Source: Amycolatopsis thermoflava N1165
GTDB lineage: Bacteria; Actinomycetota; Actinomycetes; Mycobacteriales; Pseudonocardiaceae
DNA length: 64,000 nucleotides
Reading direction: 5' to 3'
NCBI RefSeq assembly: GCF_000473265.1
Contig: NZ_KI421511.1
Span: forward strand, 1,911,731-1,975,730
Each line of letters starts with the position of its first letter. Position 1 is the first letter of the stretch. The position numbers and the translations under genes were made by a program. Below the pieces are notes generated by a model. It was not told the DNA's origin. It did not search any database and was given only the letters and a program-made list of their open reading frames with translations. Positions 8,794 to 17,824 of the stretch are shown piece by piece.

Positions 8794-9635
8794 CAGCGCT
8801 GCCCCCCGTCCCGCATCGACCGCGCGTCCTGCCCACCCAGCGAATCCGTGGAGGTTTCGGCGTTGTGCGCGTGCGCGAAGTGGTGCAGCCCGAACACCGA
8901 GTCCATTCCGGACCGCAGGCCCATCAGGTCCTCGGCCTGGTTGACCGCCTTCTTCGCCAGCGCCAGCCCGAACTGCGGCATCCGCGCGATCGTCTCCGCC
9001 AGCACGACAGTGCGCGCTTCGAGTTCGGCGCGCGGCACGACCCGGTTGACCATGCCCCACTCCCTGGCCTGCTGCACGCTGAACCGCTCCCCGGTGAACA
9101 GCACCTCCTTCGCCGCCCGCGGCCCCAGCACCCACGGGTGCGCGAAGTACTCCACCCCCGGAATGCCCATGCGCACCACCGGATCAGCGAAGAACGCGTC
9201 ATCGGAAGCCACGATCACATCACAGACCCAGGCCAGCATCAGCCCGCCCGCGATACACGCACCCTGCACCGACGCGATCATCGGTTTCGGGATCTCCCGC
9301 CACCGCCGGCACATCCCCAGATACACCTCGGACTCCCGGGCGAACCGCTGATCCCCGCCCTCCCGGGTCGTGTGGTCCCACCACACCACCGCGCGCCGGT
9401 CGAAACTCTGGTCGACATCGCGGCCGGGCGTGCCGATGTCGTGCCCCGCCGAGAAGTGCTTGCCCTCCCCCGCCAGCACGATCACCTTCACGTCGGCATC
9501 GTCCACCGCGCGGGTGAACGCATCGTCCAGCGCGTAGGTCATCGCCGAGTTCTGCGCGTTGCGGTACTCCGGGCGATTCATCGTCACCAGCGCCACCGCG
9601 CCCCGGCGCTCATAGCGGACCACCGGTTCACTCAT
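8793..9635 (-). CDS. Crotonase-fold protein lacking both catalytic glutamates
   Basis: A 280-residue enoyl-CoA hydratase/isomerase family member, first gene of the operon with fadE31-33. The oxyanion-hole region is HFSAGHDIGTP. Aligned to classical crotonase, the two catalytic Glu positions are Met133 (GGLMLAWVCD) and Val153 (FADPVVRMGIPG). Simple hydratase chemistry is therefore unlikely; another crotonase reaction such as C-C bond hydrolysis, decarboxylation or isomerisation is possible. Genomic position implies work on a steroid-ring acyl-CoA. No counterpart is known to me in the M. tuberculosis HIP cluster. The ATG is followed upstream by the shared operator at 9672-9689. Confidence 0.75.
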   Translation of the reverse strand: MSEPVVRYERRGAVALVTMNRPEYRNAQNSAMTYALDDAFTRAVDDADVKVIVLAGEGKHFSAGHDIGTPGRDVDQSFDRRAVVWWDHTTREGGDQRFARESEVYLGMCRRWREIPKPMIASVQGACIAGGLMLAWVCDVIVASDDAFFADPVVRMGIPGVEYFAHPWVLGPRAAKEVLFTGERFSVQQAREWGMVNRVVPRAELEARTVVLAETIARMPQFGLALAKKAVNQAEDLMGLRSGMDSVFGLHHFAHAHNAETSTDSLGGQDARSMRDGGQR

Positions 9636-9671
9636 GCGTTACTCCTTCGCCGTACACCGCAACCTTTCCAA

Positions 9672-9689
9672 AGCAAGCAATTGCTTGGT
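9672..9689. promoter_or_regulatory. KstR2-like operator in the crotonase/fadE30 divergent promoter
   Basis: The 18-mer AGCAAGCAATTGCTTGGT fits the operator repeated eight times in this window. Its inner 14-mer (9676-9689) matches AnCAAGnnCTTGnT with one mismatch. For the minus operon a TACGCT -10 (9695-9690) and a TTGTCT -35 (9718-9713), 17 bp apart, abut the site. For fadE30 a TTCCAA/TAGCGT pair would place the site between -35 and -10. Confidence 0.75.
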
Positions 9690-9734
9690 AGCGTAACGAC
9701 TCGGCGCACCCAAGACAACAGCACGGAGGTTTGG

Positions 9735-10880
9735 GTGAACGACGAGGTGACGCGGTTCCGTCGTGAGGTCGCGGACTGGCTGGCGGACAACCTGACCGGC
9801 GAGTTCGCCGCCTTGCGTGGGCTGGGCGGGCCGGGACGCGAGCACGAGGCGTTCGACCTGCGGCTGGCGTGGGAGCGGCACCTGGCCGCGGCGGGGTGGA
9901 CGTGCGTGGGCTGGCCAGTGGAGTTCGGCGGGCGCGGGTTGTCGCTGGACGAGCAGGTCGCCTTCCACGAGGAGTACGCGGCGTCGGGCGCGCCGGCGCG
10001 GGTCAACCACATCGGGGAGCAGTTGCTGGGGCCGACGTTGATCGCGTTCGGCACGCCGGAGCAGCAGAGCCGGTTCCTGCCCAAGATCGTGGCGGTCGAG
10101 GAGCTGTGGTGCCAGGGCTACTCCGAGCCCGGGGCCGGGTCCGACCTGGCCGCGGTGTCCACGTCGGCGGAGCTGCGGGACGGCCAGTGGGTGGTCAACG
10201 GCCAGAAGATCTGGACGTCGCTGGCCCACGTGGCGGACTGGTGTTTCGTGGTCACCCGCACCGAAAAGAGTTCGCAGCGGCACCGCGGCCTGTCCTACCT
10301 GCTGGTGCCGTTGAAGCAGGACGGCGTGACCGTGCGGCCGATCCAGCAGCTGACCGGCACCAGCGAGTTCAACGAGGTGTTCTTCGACGACGCCCGCACC
10401 CCCGCCGCGATGGTGGTCGGTGAGCCGGGTGAGGGGTGGCGGATCGCGATGGCCACCCTCGGCTTCGAACGCGGCGTGTCCACGCTGGGCCAGCAGATCG
10501 GGTTCCGCCGCGAGCTGGACGGCATCGAGGCCGAGGCCAAGCGGCTGGGCACGTGGGAGGATCCGCTGTTGCGCGCCGATCTGGAGCGCGCCCGGATGGG
10601 CCTGCGGGTGTTGCGGGCGCACGCGTTGCGGACGCTGGGTCAGGCGGCGGGGCCGGAGGTCGCGGTCGGCAAGCTGATGTGGGCGCAGTGGCACCGCCGC
10701 CTCGGCGAATTGGCGGTGCGGGTGCGGGGCGCGCGGTCGCTGGTCGCCGACGGCGAGCTGGACGAGTGGCAGCGGCTGTTCCTGTTCACCCGCGCCGACA
10801 CCATCTACGGCGGCTCCGACGAGATCGAACGCAACATCATCGCCGAGCGGGTGCTCGGCCTGCCCAAGGAGGCCCGGTGA
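9735..10880 (+). CDS. fadE30: Acyl-CoA dehydrogenase FadE30-like
   Basis: A 381-residue dehydrogenase, close in length to M. tuberculosis FadE30 (385), which desaturates the HIP-CoA side chain after FadD3. Motifs include YSEPGAGSDLAAVSTSAEL, NGQKIWTSLAHVADW, FERGVSTLGQQIGF and IYGGSDEIERNIIAERVLG, again with Gly in place of the common catalytic Glu. The GTG at 9735 is chosen for its GGAGG at 9725-9729 (5-base spacing). The frame is open far upstream but would run through the operator. It forms a GTGA overlap with ipdF, the order known in M. tuberculosis (fadE30-ipdF). Confidence 0.82.
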   Translation: MNDEVTRFRREVADWLADNLTGEFAALRGLGGPGREHEAFDLRLAWERHLAAAGWTCVGWPVEFGGRGLSLDEQVAFHEEYAASGAPARVNHIGEQLLGPTLIAFGTPEQQSRFLPKIVAVEELWCQGYSEPGAGSDLAAVSTSAELRDGQWVVNGQKIWTSLAHVADWCFVVTRTEKSSQRHRGLSYLLVPLKQDGVTVRPIQQLTGTSEFNEVFFDDARTPAAMVVGEPGEGWRIAMATLGFERGVSTLGQQIGFRRELDGIEAEAKRLGTWEDPLLRADLERARMGLRVLRAHALRTLGQAAGPEVAVGKLMWAQWHRRLGELAVRVRGARSLVADGELDEWQRLFLFTRADTIYGGSDEIERNIIAERVLGLPKEAR

Positions 10881-11647
10881 TCCCCCACTACCCGCCCGGA
10901 CACGACCTGCTCGCCGGGAGAGTCGTGGTGGTGACCGCCGCCGCGGGCACCGGCATCGGCTCCGCGGTGGCGAAACGCTGCCTCGAAGAAGGCGCCAGCG
11001 TGGTGATCAGCGACTGGCACGAACGCCGCCTCACCGAGAAGGCCACCGAACTGGCCGAGCTGGGCAAGGTCCACGCGATCACCTGCGACGTCACGGACGA
11101 ATCCCAGGTCCAGGGGTTGGTGGCGGGGGCGGTGGGGCAGTTCGGCCGGATCGACGTGATGATCAACAACGCCGGTCTCGGCGGCACCCGGTCCGTGCTG
11201 GAGATGACCGACGACGAGTGGTCCCGGGTTCTCGACATCACGTTGACCGGCACCTTCCGCTGCACCCGGGCGGTGCTGCGGCAGTTCGTCGCCCAGGGCG
11301 GTGGCGGGGCGATCGTCAACAACGCGTCCGTCATCGGCTGGCGGGCGCAGGCCGGGCAGGCCCACTACGCCGCCGCGAAGGCCGGGGTGATGGCGTTGAC
11401 CCGCTGTTCCGCGCTGGATGCCGCCGAGCACGGGGTGCGGATCAACGCGGTGGCGCCGAGTTTGGCGATGCACCCGTTCCTGGCGAAGGTCACCAGTGAC
11501 GAACTGCTGCAGGAACTGGAGCAGCGGGAGGCGTTCGGCCGCGCCGCCGAACCCTGGGAAGTCGCCAACGTGATGGTCTTACTCGCCAGCGACTACGCCA
11601 GCTACATGACCGGTGAGGTCGTGTCCGTGTCCAGCCAGCACCCCTAG
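10877..11647 (+). CDS. ipdF: Short-chain dehydrogenase IpdF-like
   Basis: A 256-residue SDR with the cofactor loop TAAAGTGIGSA (a variant of TGxxxGxG), NNAG, the active Tyr/Lys in YAAAKAGV and a C-terminus ending YMTGEVVSVSSQHP. IpdF (Rv3559c, about 262 residues) oxidises the 5-hydroxyl-derived group of HIP-CoA intermediates; the family assignment rests on length, the unusual N-terminal PHYPPGHDLLAGRVVVVTAAA and direct coupling to fadE30. The GTG start at 10877 overlaps the fadE30 TGA as GTGA. fadA6 follows after nine bases. Confidence 0.8.
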   Translation: MIPHYPPGHDLLAGRVVVVTAAAGTGIGSAVAKRCLEEGASVVISDWHERRLTEKATELAELGKVHAITCDVTDESQVQGLVAGAVGQFGRIDVMINNAGLGGTRSVLEMTDDEWSRVLDITLTGTFRCTRAVLRQFVAQGGGGAIVNNASVIGWRAQAGQAHYAAAKAGVMALTRCSALDAAEHGVRINAVAPSLAMHPFLAKVTSDELLQELEQREAFGRAAEPWEVANVMVLLASDYASYMTGEVVSVSSQHP

Positions 11648-11656
11648 GGAGCCCAA

Positions 11657-12808
11657 GTGCCTGAAGCCTTTCTCCTCGACGCCGTCCGCACCCCCGTCGG
11701 CCGGCGCGGCGGCGCCCTGTCCGGGTGGCACCCCGCCGACCTCGCCGCGCACATCATCCGAGCCGTGGTTTCCCGCGCTGGGGTGGAGCCCGAGCTGGTC
11801 GACGACGTGATCCTCGGCTGCACCGACACCCTCGGACCGCAATCCGGCAACATCGCCCGCACCGCGTGGCTCGCGGCGGGGTTCCCGGACCACGTGCCCG
11901 GCGTGACCGTCGACCGGCAGTGCGGATCCAGCCAGCAGGCCGTGCACTTCGCCGCCCAAGCCGTGCTCTCCGGCACCCAAGACCTCGTACTCGCCGGCGG
12001 GGTGCAGAACATGAGCCGCATCCCCATCAGCGCCGCCATGCTCGCCGGCCGCGAATACGGCTTCGACGACCCGTTCTCCGGCTCCAAAGGCTGGCAGGAA
12101 CGCTACGGCAGTGTCGAGGTGTCACAGTTCCGCTCCGCCGACATGATCGCCGAACACTGGGACATCACCCGCGAGGCGATGGAGTCGTATGCGCTACGCA
12201 GCCACCAGCGCGCCCTCGCCGCCATCGACACCGGCCGATTCGCCGCAGAGATCGCGCCGGTCGATGACTTCTCGGTAGACGAGGGCCCACGCCGGGACAC
12301 CAGCCTGGAACGCATGCAAGGACTCAAACCGCTCTCCGAAGGTTCCCGGCTCACCGCTGCGGTGGCGAGCCAGATCTCCGACGGCGCCAGCGCCGCGCTG
12401 ATCGCTTCGGAGTCGTTCGTGCGGGAACACGGCCTCAGGCCGCGCGCCCGCATCCACCACATCTCGGTGCGCGCGGCCGACCCGGTGTGGATGCTCACCG
12501 GGCCGATCCCCGCCACCGCCCACGCGCTTCGCAAGGCGGGCCTCACCGTGGACGACATCGACCTGTTCGAGGTGAACGAAGCCTTCGCCAGCGTGGTCCT
12601 GGCCTGGCTCGCCGAAACCGGCGCCGACCCCGACCGAGTCAACGTCAACGGCGGCGGCATCGCCCTCGGCCACCCCATCGGCGCCACCGGCACCAAACTG
12701 CTGGCCACCCTCCTGCACGAGCTGGAACGCCGCAACGGCCGCTACGGCCTGCAAACCATGTGCGAAGGCGGCGGCACCGCCAACGTCACCATCATCGAAC
12801 GGTTGTAA
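11657..12808 (+). CDS. fadA6: Acetyl-CoA acetyltransferase (thiolase) FadA6-like
   Basis: A 383-residue thiolase with the complete catalytic set: nucleophile Cys89 (DRQCGSSQQAVHFAA), His339 (GGGIALGHPIGATG) and Cys369 (CEGGGTAN). In the HIP pathway FadA6 (Rv3556c, about 386 residues) removes acetyl-CoA from the opened C-ring product MeDODA-CoA. Its position after ipdF supports that. The start is the GTG at 11657 with an AGGGAG ribosome-binding site. Its TAA directly abuts the stop of the convergent TetR gene, leaving no room for a terminator. Confidence 0.82.
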   Translation: MPEAFLLDAVRTPVGRRGGALSGWHPADLAAHIIRAVVSRAGVEPELVDDVILGCTDTLGPQSGNIARTAWLAAGFPDHVPGVTVDRQCGSSQQAVHFAAQAVLSGTQDLVLAGGVQNMSRIPISAAMLAGREYGFDDPFSGSKGWQERYGSVEVSQFRSADMIAEHWDITREAMESYALRSHQRALAAIDTGRFAAEIAPVDDFSVDEGPRRDTSLERMQGLKPLSEGSRLTAAVASQISDGASAALIASESFVREHGLRPRARIHHISVRAADPVWMLTGPIPATAHALRKAGLTVDDIDLFEVNEAFASVVLAWLAETGADPDRVNVNGGGIALGHPIGATGTKLLATLLHELERRNGRYGLQTMCEGGGTANVTIIERL

Positions 12809-13402
12809 TCACACCCCCAGGCGCTTGAGGGCCTGGGCGAACAAGGCACGGGCATTGGAGGGACGGCCCGCCTCGATGCGGGCCGTCCACACCTCCAGCG
12901 TCACCCGGACAGCCGCGGCCAGCGTTTCCACGGCCAAGCGAGGCTCCAGGTCCAGATCCGGATCGGTGCCGGTAGCTCGCGCGATGTGTTCGACGAGCCG
13001 TCGCGACTGTTCGGCGTCCAGCCGCAATCCCGCCGCGTTAAGGACCGGGTTCGCCGCCATCAACCTGCGCACGCGCATCATCGTCTGGGCTTCGGGACTG
13101 CTGCCGTCTCCGTAGGACTCCAGCACCTCGGCGTAAACCTGTGCCAGCACCTCGTGCGGCGCACGAGAGTCCCCGTCGCCAAGACGCGATTCCAGCGCCT
13201 CCGCGAAATCGCGGTGAATCAGCAGCGCCGCGTCCTCCTTCGTCGCGAAGTGGCGGAAGAACGTGCGGGGCGAGACCTCCGCCGCCGCGGCGATGTCGTC
13301 GACTGTCGTGCCCTCGACACCATGCCGCTCGAACAGCTCGAGCGCTGCCGTGCTGATGTCGTGCTGAGTCCGACGTCGCTGCCGCTCTCTCAACCCCGTC
13401 AT
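12809..13402 (-). CDS. TetR-family repressor of the adjacent MFS exporter
   Basis: A 197-residue TetR regulator. The N-terminal helix-turn-helix (about residues 10-55, TTVDDIAAAAEVSPRTFFRHFATKEDAAL) is canonical. The C-terminal ligand domain is variable, with a conserved block ALFAQALKRLGV at the end. A strong ribosome-binding site (AAGGAGGT) precedes the ATG at 13402. It is divergent from a drug-type MFS gene, the usual arrangement of a local repressor and its exporter. It is not an obvious KstR2: its intergenic region has GTCAAC/GTTGAC half-sites and not the ACCAAG-type operator seen elsewhere here. Confidence 0.85.
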   Translation of the reverse strand: MTGLRERQRRRTQHDISTAALELFERHGVEGTTVDDIAAAAEVSPRTFFRHFATKEDAALLIHRDFAEALESRLGDGDSRAPHEVLAQVYAEVLESYGDGSSPEAQTMMRVRRLMAANPVLNAAGLRLDAEQSRRLVEHIARATGTDPDLDLEPRLAVETLAAAVRVTLEVWTARIEAGRPSNARALFAQALKRLGV

Positions 13403-13506
13403 CGCACCTCCTTCGTGACGCTTGCCGTCAACTATGCCATGTCTGCTACGTTGACAGCGAACGCCTATATGGCACTCACTGACACATTCGAAGGAGTCTT
13501 CTCGTC
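13403..13506. promoter_or_regulatory. Divergent tetR/MFS promoter with inverted half-sites
   Basis: The 104-bp gap holds GCCGTCAAC and GTTGACAGC as an imperfect inverted repeat around an AT-richer centre. A TTGACA (13451-13456) faces the MFS gene, but I see no well-spaced -10 for it. The repeat is the best candidate for the TetR binding site. Confidence 0.4.
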
Positions 13507-15042
13507 GTGCCGATCGGAAAACCGACGTTCACGCTGGCCGTGGTCAGCCTCGGCGCCGCCATGGTGGCGCTGGACGGCACCGTCATCTCGGTGGCGAACC
13601 CGGCGCTGTCCGCCGAGCTCGACGCGAGCCTGACCGACCTGCAATGGGTTACCAACGGTTATCTGCTCGCCATCGCGACCACCCTCGTGATCTTCGGCAA
13701 AGCCGCGGACCGCTTCTCCCGCAAAGGTTTCTGGCTTACCGGAGTGGTGGCCTTCACGGCGGCGTCCGTCCTCGTCGGCCTCGCACCATCCGTCGAACTG
13801 GTGATCGTCTGGCGGGTCGCGCAGGGCCTGGCTGGAGCGTTGATCATGCCCGCCGGCGTCGGCTTGCTGCGTGGCGCGTTCGCCGGAGCCGCGCTGAGCA
13901 GGGCACTGGCCGTGTGGAGCACCTCCACCGCTGGTGCTGCCGCGGCAGGCCCGGTGATCGCCGGCCTGCTCGTCGAGAGCTACGGCTGGGAAGCCGTGTT
14001 CTTCATCAACGCCCCGATCGGCGTCATCGCTATCGGACTGGGCCTGCATCACCTTCCGCGAACGCCGAAGAGGCAGGCCGACGGGCGTCTGGACGTGCTC
14101 GGAGCCGTCCTCCTCGCCGCCGCCATGATGTCGCTGGTGTGGGCGGTGCTCGAGATCGAGAAAGCCGGCTCGGCGGGCACCGTGCTGCTCTTCTTCGCCC
14201 TGGCCGCGACGCTGACGGTCGTGTTCTCCCTGCGAGAAGGCCGCGCCAAGGAGCCGGTTCTCGATCTGCGGATCTTCCGGAACCGCACGGTTCCCGCCGC
14301 AGCACTGCTGGTGGTGCTCGCCTTCTTCACGCTCTACGGAACGCTGTTCTTCGTCACCCTCTACCTCCAGCGCGTCCGGGGTGCCGACGCGGTGGGAGCG
14401 GGCGTACAGGTTTTGCCGTTGACGGTCGCGCTCGGCGTGGCGTCCGCTCTCGTCGGCCGCCTCAACGCCCGTTTCGGCCCACGACCGGCCCTGCTCGCCG
14501 GTACGGCCGCGATTGCGCTGTCGGCGTTGGGCCTGTCCCAGCTGGAAACCGGAACCGGTTACGCTGGCCTGTGGCCGTGGCTGGTCGGGATGGGCGCCGG
14601 GGTGGGGCTGGTCTCCGTGGCCAGCACCGAGGCGCTGGTCGGAAATGTCGACCAACGTCTCAGCAGCGTGGCGGGCGGTCTCCAGCAGACAGCGTCGCAG
14701 CTCGGCGGTGTCCTCGGGACCGCGGTTTTGTCCACTGTTGTGTCCTCGTCGGTCCAGTCCCGGCTTCCGCGTGAGCTGGCGGCGACCGGGGTGCACGGTG
14801 GCGTGGCCGAGGCCGTCGCCGCCGACGCCGACAAGGTCGCCCAGGGCATCGCGCCGGTGCCTCCTGGCGCGAACGGTGCCCTGACGTCGCGAATCACCGA
14901 CGCCAGCCACGAGGCCTTCCTGGCCGGCATGAGCTCGGCTCTCCTCGTCGCGATGGGTGCCGCGCTCGCGGGACTCGTCGCCGCGCTCTTCGTGCGTCCC
15001 GGAGTCACCGTGTCTCGCGACGAGGTCGTCGTCATGCACTGA
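13507..15042 (+). CDS. MFS multidrug exporter, DHA2 (EmrB/QacA) 14-TM family
   Basis: A 511-residue polytopic membrane protein, proton-coupled drug export type. Hallmarks are the first helix with ALDGTVISVANPAL (DHA2 motif), motif A FGKAADRFSRKG after helix 2, and about 14 hydrophobic segments. A hydrophilic segment near residues 440-470 precedes the final helix. The GTG start at 13507 has AAGGAG at 13491-13496. Its substrate cannot be read; it lies between two HIP operons but shares no operator with them, so it may be an insertion into the cluster. It ends nine bases from the convergent fgd stop. Confidence 0.87.
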   Translation: MPIGKPTFTLAVVSLGAAMVALDGTVISVANPALSAELDASLTDLQWVTNGYLLAIATTLVIFGKAADRFSRKGFWLTGVVAFTAASVLVGLAPSVELVIVWRVAQGLAGALIMPAGVGLLRGAFAGAALSRALAVWSTSTAGAAAAGPVIAGLLVESYGWEAVFFINAPIGVIAIGLGLHHLPRTPKRQADGRLDVLGAVLLAAAMMSLVWAVLEIEKAGSAGTVLLFFALAATLTVVFSLREGRAKEPVLDLRIFRNRTVPAAALLVVLAFFTLYGTLFFVTLYLQRVRGADAVGAGVQVLPLTVALGVASALVGRLNARFGPRPALLAGTAAIALSALGLSQLETGTGYAGLWPWLVGMGAGVGLVSVASTEALVGNVDQRLSSVAGGLQQTASQLGGVLGTAVLSTVVSSSVQSRLPRELAATGVHGGVAEAVAADADKVAQGIAPVPPGANGALTSRITDASHEAFLAGMSSALLVAMGAALAGLVAALFVRPGVTVSRDEVVVMH

Positions 15043-15051
15043 GGCCGTCGT

Positions 15052-16050
15052 TCAGCCGAGGGCGTGCAGCCGCGGCAGGACGTCCTCGGCGAACTGGGAC
15101 AGGAAGCGTTCCTGGTCGTGGCCGGGGCCGTGGAACACGAGGTGGTTCAGGCCCGCGTCCAGGTACGGCTTGATCTGCGCCACGGCCTCGTCCGGGTCGG
15201 AGGCCACGATCCAGCGCTTGGCGACCTGCTCGATGGGCAGCTCGTCGGCCAGCCGCTCCATCTCCTCGGCCGAGGACACGCTGTGCTTCTGCTCCGGCGT
15301 CAGCGACAACGGCGCCCAGAACCGGGTGTTCTCCAGGGCCTTGGTGTGGTCCCGGTCGTAGGACATCTTGATCTCGATCATCTTGTCGATGCCCGCGACG
15401 TCCCGCTCCGCCGCCGCCGCGCCCTCCGCGACCGCCGGCATCAGCTTGTCGTTGTAGAGCTCCATGCCCTTACCCGAGGTGCAGATGAAGCCGTCCCCGG
15501 CCCGGCCCGCGTACTTGGCCACCACCGGGCCACCGGCGGCCACGTACACCGGCACCGGCTGCTCCGGCCGGTCGTAGATCTTGGCGTTGACCAGGGTGTA
15601 GTACTCGCCCTCGAACGACACGTTGTCGGTCGTCCACAGCTCACGCATCAGCTTGATCGCCTCACGCAGCCGCGCGAACCGCTCCTTGAACTCCGGCCAC
15701 TCCCGGCCGGACACCGCGATCTCGTTGAGCGCCTCACCCGTGCCCACACCGAGAATCACCCGCCCGCCCGACAGCAGCGACATCGTCGCGAACGCCTGCG
15801 CGATCACCGCCGGGTTGTACCGGAACGTCGGAGTCAGCACGCTCGTCCCGATCTGCACCCGGCTCGTCCGCTCCGCCACCGCCGACATCCACGACAACGC
15901 GAACGGCGCGTGCCCGCCCTCGTGCCGCCACGGCAGGAAGTGGTCGGACACCATCACCGAGTCCAGGCCCAGCTCCTCGGCCCGCACGGCGTACTCGACC
16001 AGATCCCGCGGACCGAACTGCTCCGCCGAGGCCTTGTAGCCGACCTTCAT
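15052..16050 (-). CDS. fgd: F420-dependent glucose-6-phosphate dehydrogenase
   Basis: A 332-residue luciferase-fold enzyme that reduces coenzyme F420 with glucose-6-phosphate. Long stretches match mycobacterial [28 protein letters not shown] (His37, equivalent to the FGD1 catalytic His40), [47 protein letters not shown] and [13 protein letters not shown]. The start overlaps the ipdC stop (ATGA), so it is the last gene of the 16-gene steroid/ABC operon. That location implies that reduced F420 is needed when this pathway is on; LLM oxidoreductases at 22718 and 32845 are candidate users. Confidence 0.9.
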   Translation of the reverse strand: MKVGYKASAEQFGPRDLVEYAVRAEELGLDSVMVSDHFLPWRHEGGHAPFALSWMSAVAERTSRVQIGTSVLTPTFRYNPAVIAQAFATMSLLSGGRVILGVGTGEALNEIAVSGREWPEFKERFARLREAIKLMRELWTTDNVSFEGEYYTLVNAKIYDRPEQPVPVYVAAGGPVVAKYAGRAGDGFICTSGKGMELYNDKLMPAVAEGAAAAERDVAGIDKMIEIKMSYDRDHTKALENTRFWAPLSLTPEQKHSVSSAEEMERLADELPIEQVAKRWIVASDPDEAVAQIKPYLDAGLNHLVFHGPGHDQERFLSQFAEDVLPRLHALG

Positions 16051-17105
16051 GCGGTACCACCGCTGAGCCGCTTCACGATTTCCTCGGCCAGCGTGACGGT
16101 GGTGTCGATGATGTCGGCCACCGTCGGGAGGTCGTCGATCATGCCGACGACTTGGCCGGAGGCGAGGACACCCGCGTCGGTGCGGCCTTCGACCAGGCCG
16201 GCGCGCAGGAGCATCGGGGTGTTGGCGGCCATGATGATCTGGCTCCAGGTCATCTGGTTGCCGTGTTTCATGGCCAGGCCTTCGCGGATCATGGCGGGCA
16301 GGGAGAGGCCGGTGAGCTTGCGGAAGCGTAGGGCGTTGCGGACGGCGTGGATGGTGCCGCGGACCCGGCCGGTGTCTTCCAGTTTCTCGACCAGCTCGGT
16401 GCGCAACACGCGGTGCGGCAGCCCGTCGACGCGCCGTGTCACGACCGTGCCGGTGAGGTTCTGCGCGAGGTAGAGCCGCTTGACCTCCTCTGGCACGGTG
16501 CTTTCCTTGCTCAGCAGGAACCGCGTCCCCATCGCCACCCCGGCCGCGCCGTAGGCGAGCGCGGCGGCGAGTCCGCGCCCGTCGAAGAACCCGCCCGCCG
16601 CGACGACGGGGATGTCGACCGCGTCCAGCACCGACGGCAGCAGCAGCGTCGTGGCCACTCCCCCGGTGTGCCCGCCACCCTCGCCGCCCTGCACGATCAC
16701 CGCATCCGCGCCCCACGCGGCGACCTTTTCGGCGTGCCGCGCGGCTCCGATGGACGGGATCACCACGATGCCGTGGTCGCGGAGCTTGGCGATCATCTCC
16801 TTGCGCGGCGCCAGCGCGAAGGAGGCGACCTTGACCCCCTCCCTGATCAGTAGGTCGACCCGGGCCCCGGCGTCTCCCGCGTCCGCGCGGAGGTTGACGC
16901 CGAAGGGCTGGTCGGTGCGCTGCTTGACCTCCGTGATGGCGGCTTCGAGTTCGGGGTAGGTCATGGTGGCCGAGGCGAGGATGCCGAGCCCGCCGGCTTC
17001 CGCGGTGGCCGACACCAGCCGCGGCCCCGCCACCCAGCCCATCCCGGTCTGCACGACCGGGTGCCGGACGCCGACCAGCCGCGTGAGCGCGGTATCCAGG
17101 GTCAT
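16047..17105 (-). CDS. ipdC: Nitronate monooxygenase-family flavoprotein IpdC
   Basis: A 352-residue FMN TIM-barrel protein of the nitronate monooxygenase family. In steroid degraders the member beside ipdAB is IpdC (Rv3553, about 355 residues), which oxidises the 5-hydroxy-HIC-CoA intermediate so that ring D can be hydrolysed. Visible motifs are [21 protein letters not shown] at the N-terminus, [10 protein letters not shown] (phosphate/FMN loop) and [19 protein letters not shown]. The order ipdA-ipdB-ipdC with ATGA overlaps is the same as in M. tuberculosis. Confidence 0.88.
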   Translation of the reverse strand: MTLDTALTRLVGVRHPVVQTGMGWVAGPRLVSATAEAGGLGILASATMTYPELEAAITEVKQRTDQPFGVNLRADAGDAGARVDLLIREGVKVASFALAPRKEMIAKLRDHGIVVIPSIGAARHAEKVAAWGADAVIVQGGEGGGHTGGVATTLLLPSVLDAVDIPVVAAGGFFDGRGLAAALAYGAAGVAMGTRFLLSKESTVPEEVKRLYLAQNLTGTVVTRRVDGLPHRVLRTELVEKLEDTGRVRGTIHAVRNALRFRKLTGLSLPAMIREGLAMKHGNQMTWSQIIMAANTPMLLRAGLVEGRTDAGVLASGQVVGMIDDLPTVADIIDTTVTLAEEIVKRLSGGTA

Positions 17106-17824
17106 GACGGGACTTCCTTGTCCCGCAGGCCCTTCGGGTCCAGCACCTCGCGGATCAGCCGCAGCTCCTCGTCAGTGGGCTCGCGGCTGGTGACCGCGCT
17201 GGAGAGATCGATGTCGAAGGAGGTGGCGGCCGTGACCTCCTCGGGGGTGACGCCGGGGTGCAGTGAGACGGCGCGCATGGAGTGATCGGGGGTGGCGAAG
17301 TCGAACACGCCGAGGTTGGTCACCACCCGGTGCACGTCGTGGTACTTCAAGCCGGCCTTGGCGGCGTTGTCGTAGCCCACACCGGACACGATGTCCACCG
17401 ACTCCACGAAGACGCGCCGGCTGTGGCGGGGCACCCAGTAGCTCGTGCGGTGGTTCGCGGTATTGCCCGGCGCGCCCCGCACCCCGAGCAGCTGCTTGGC
17501 CGGGCGGGCGTGGTCGCCGATGGCGGAGATGTTCTGGTTGCCGAACCGATCGATCTGGTTGGCGCCCATCACCACGTGCCGCCGCCCGTGCGGGACGATC
17601 GTGTCCAGCATCTTGCGGAACGGCTGCCAGCCTTCCACCACCCCGTCGGCGTTGATCAGGTAGGCCTCGCCGTCGGAGAGCAGCAGGTCGGGTTCGAAGG
17701 TCAGGCGGGCGAGTTTCGCGCCCAGTGACGGGATGTAACCCATCGGGCTGGCCACGATCTCTCCGTCGCCGCGGAACAGTTCGGCCACCGCCACCACCGC
17801 GATCTCGGCCCTGGTCGCGCTCAT
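17102..17824 (-). CDS. ipdB: CoA-transferase-like subunit IpdB
   Basis: A 240-residue beta subunit of the family I CoA-transferase fold. With IpdA it forms the ring-C hydrolase of cholesterol degradation, cleaving COCHEA-CoA; it is a retro-Claisen-type hydrolase, not a CoA transferase. Typical segments are [41 protein letters not shown] and [10 protein letters not shown]. The ATG at 17824 gives ATGA with the ipdA stop; the longer open frame upstream lies inside ipdA. The length is close to M. tuberculosis IpdB (about 250). Confidence 0.88.
   Translation of the reverse strand: MSATRAEIAVVAVAELFRGDGEIVASPMGYIPSLGAKLARLTFEPDLLLSDGEAYLINADGVVEGWQPFRKMLDTIVPHGRRHVVMGANQIDRFGNQNISAIGDHARPAKQLLGVRGAPGNTANHRTSYWVPRHSRRVFVESVDIVSGVGYDNAAKAGLKYHDVHRVVTNLGVFDFATPDHSMRAVSLHPGVTPEEVTAATSFDIDLSSAVTSREPTDEELRLIREVLDPKGLRDKEVPS

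Noticed and set aside
8547..8945. Plus-strand proline/arginine-rich frames across the fadE31 region
   Set aside because: They are antisense shadows of fadE31-33 and the crotonase, which have complete family motifs.
9636..9734. FadE30 starting far upstream in the open frame (8547)
   Set aside because: That frame runs antisense through the crotonase and fadE31 genes and the operator; GTG 9735 with GGAGG is clear.
12809..13402. TetR gene as KstR2 itself
   Set aside because: It is divergent from an MFS exporter with its own different half-sites; the ligand domain does not look like KstR2 to me, and no KstR2-like site is in its promoter region.
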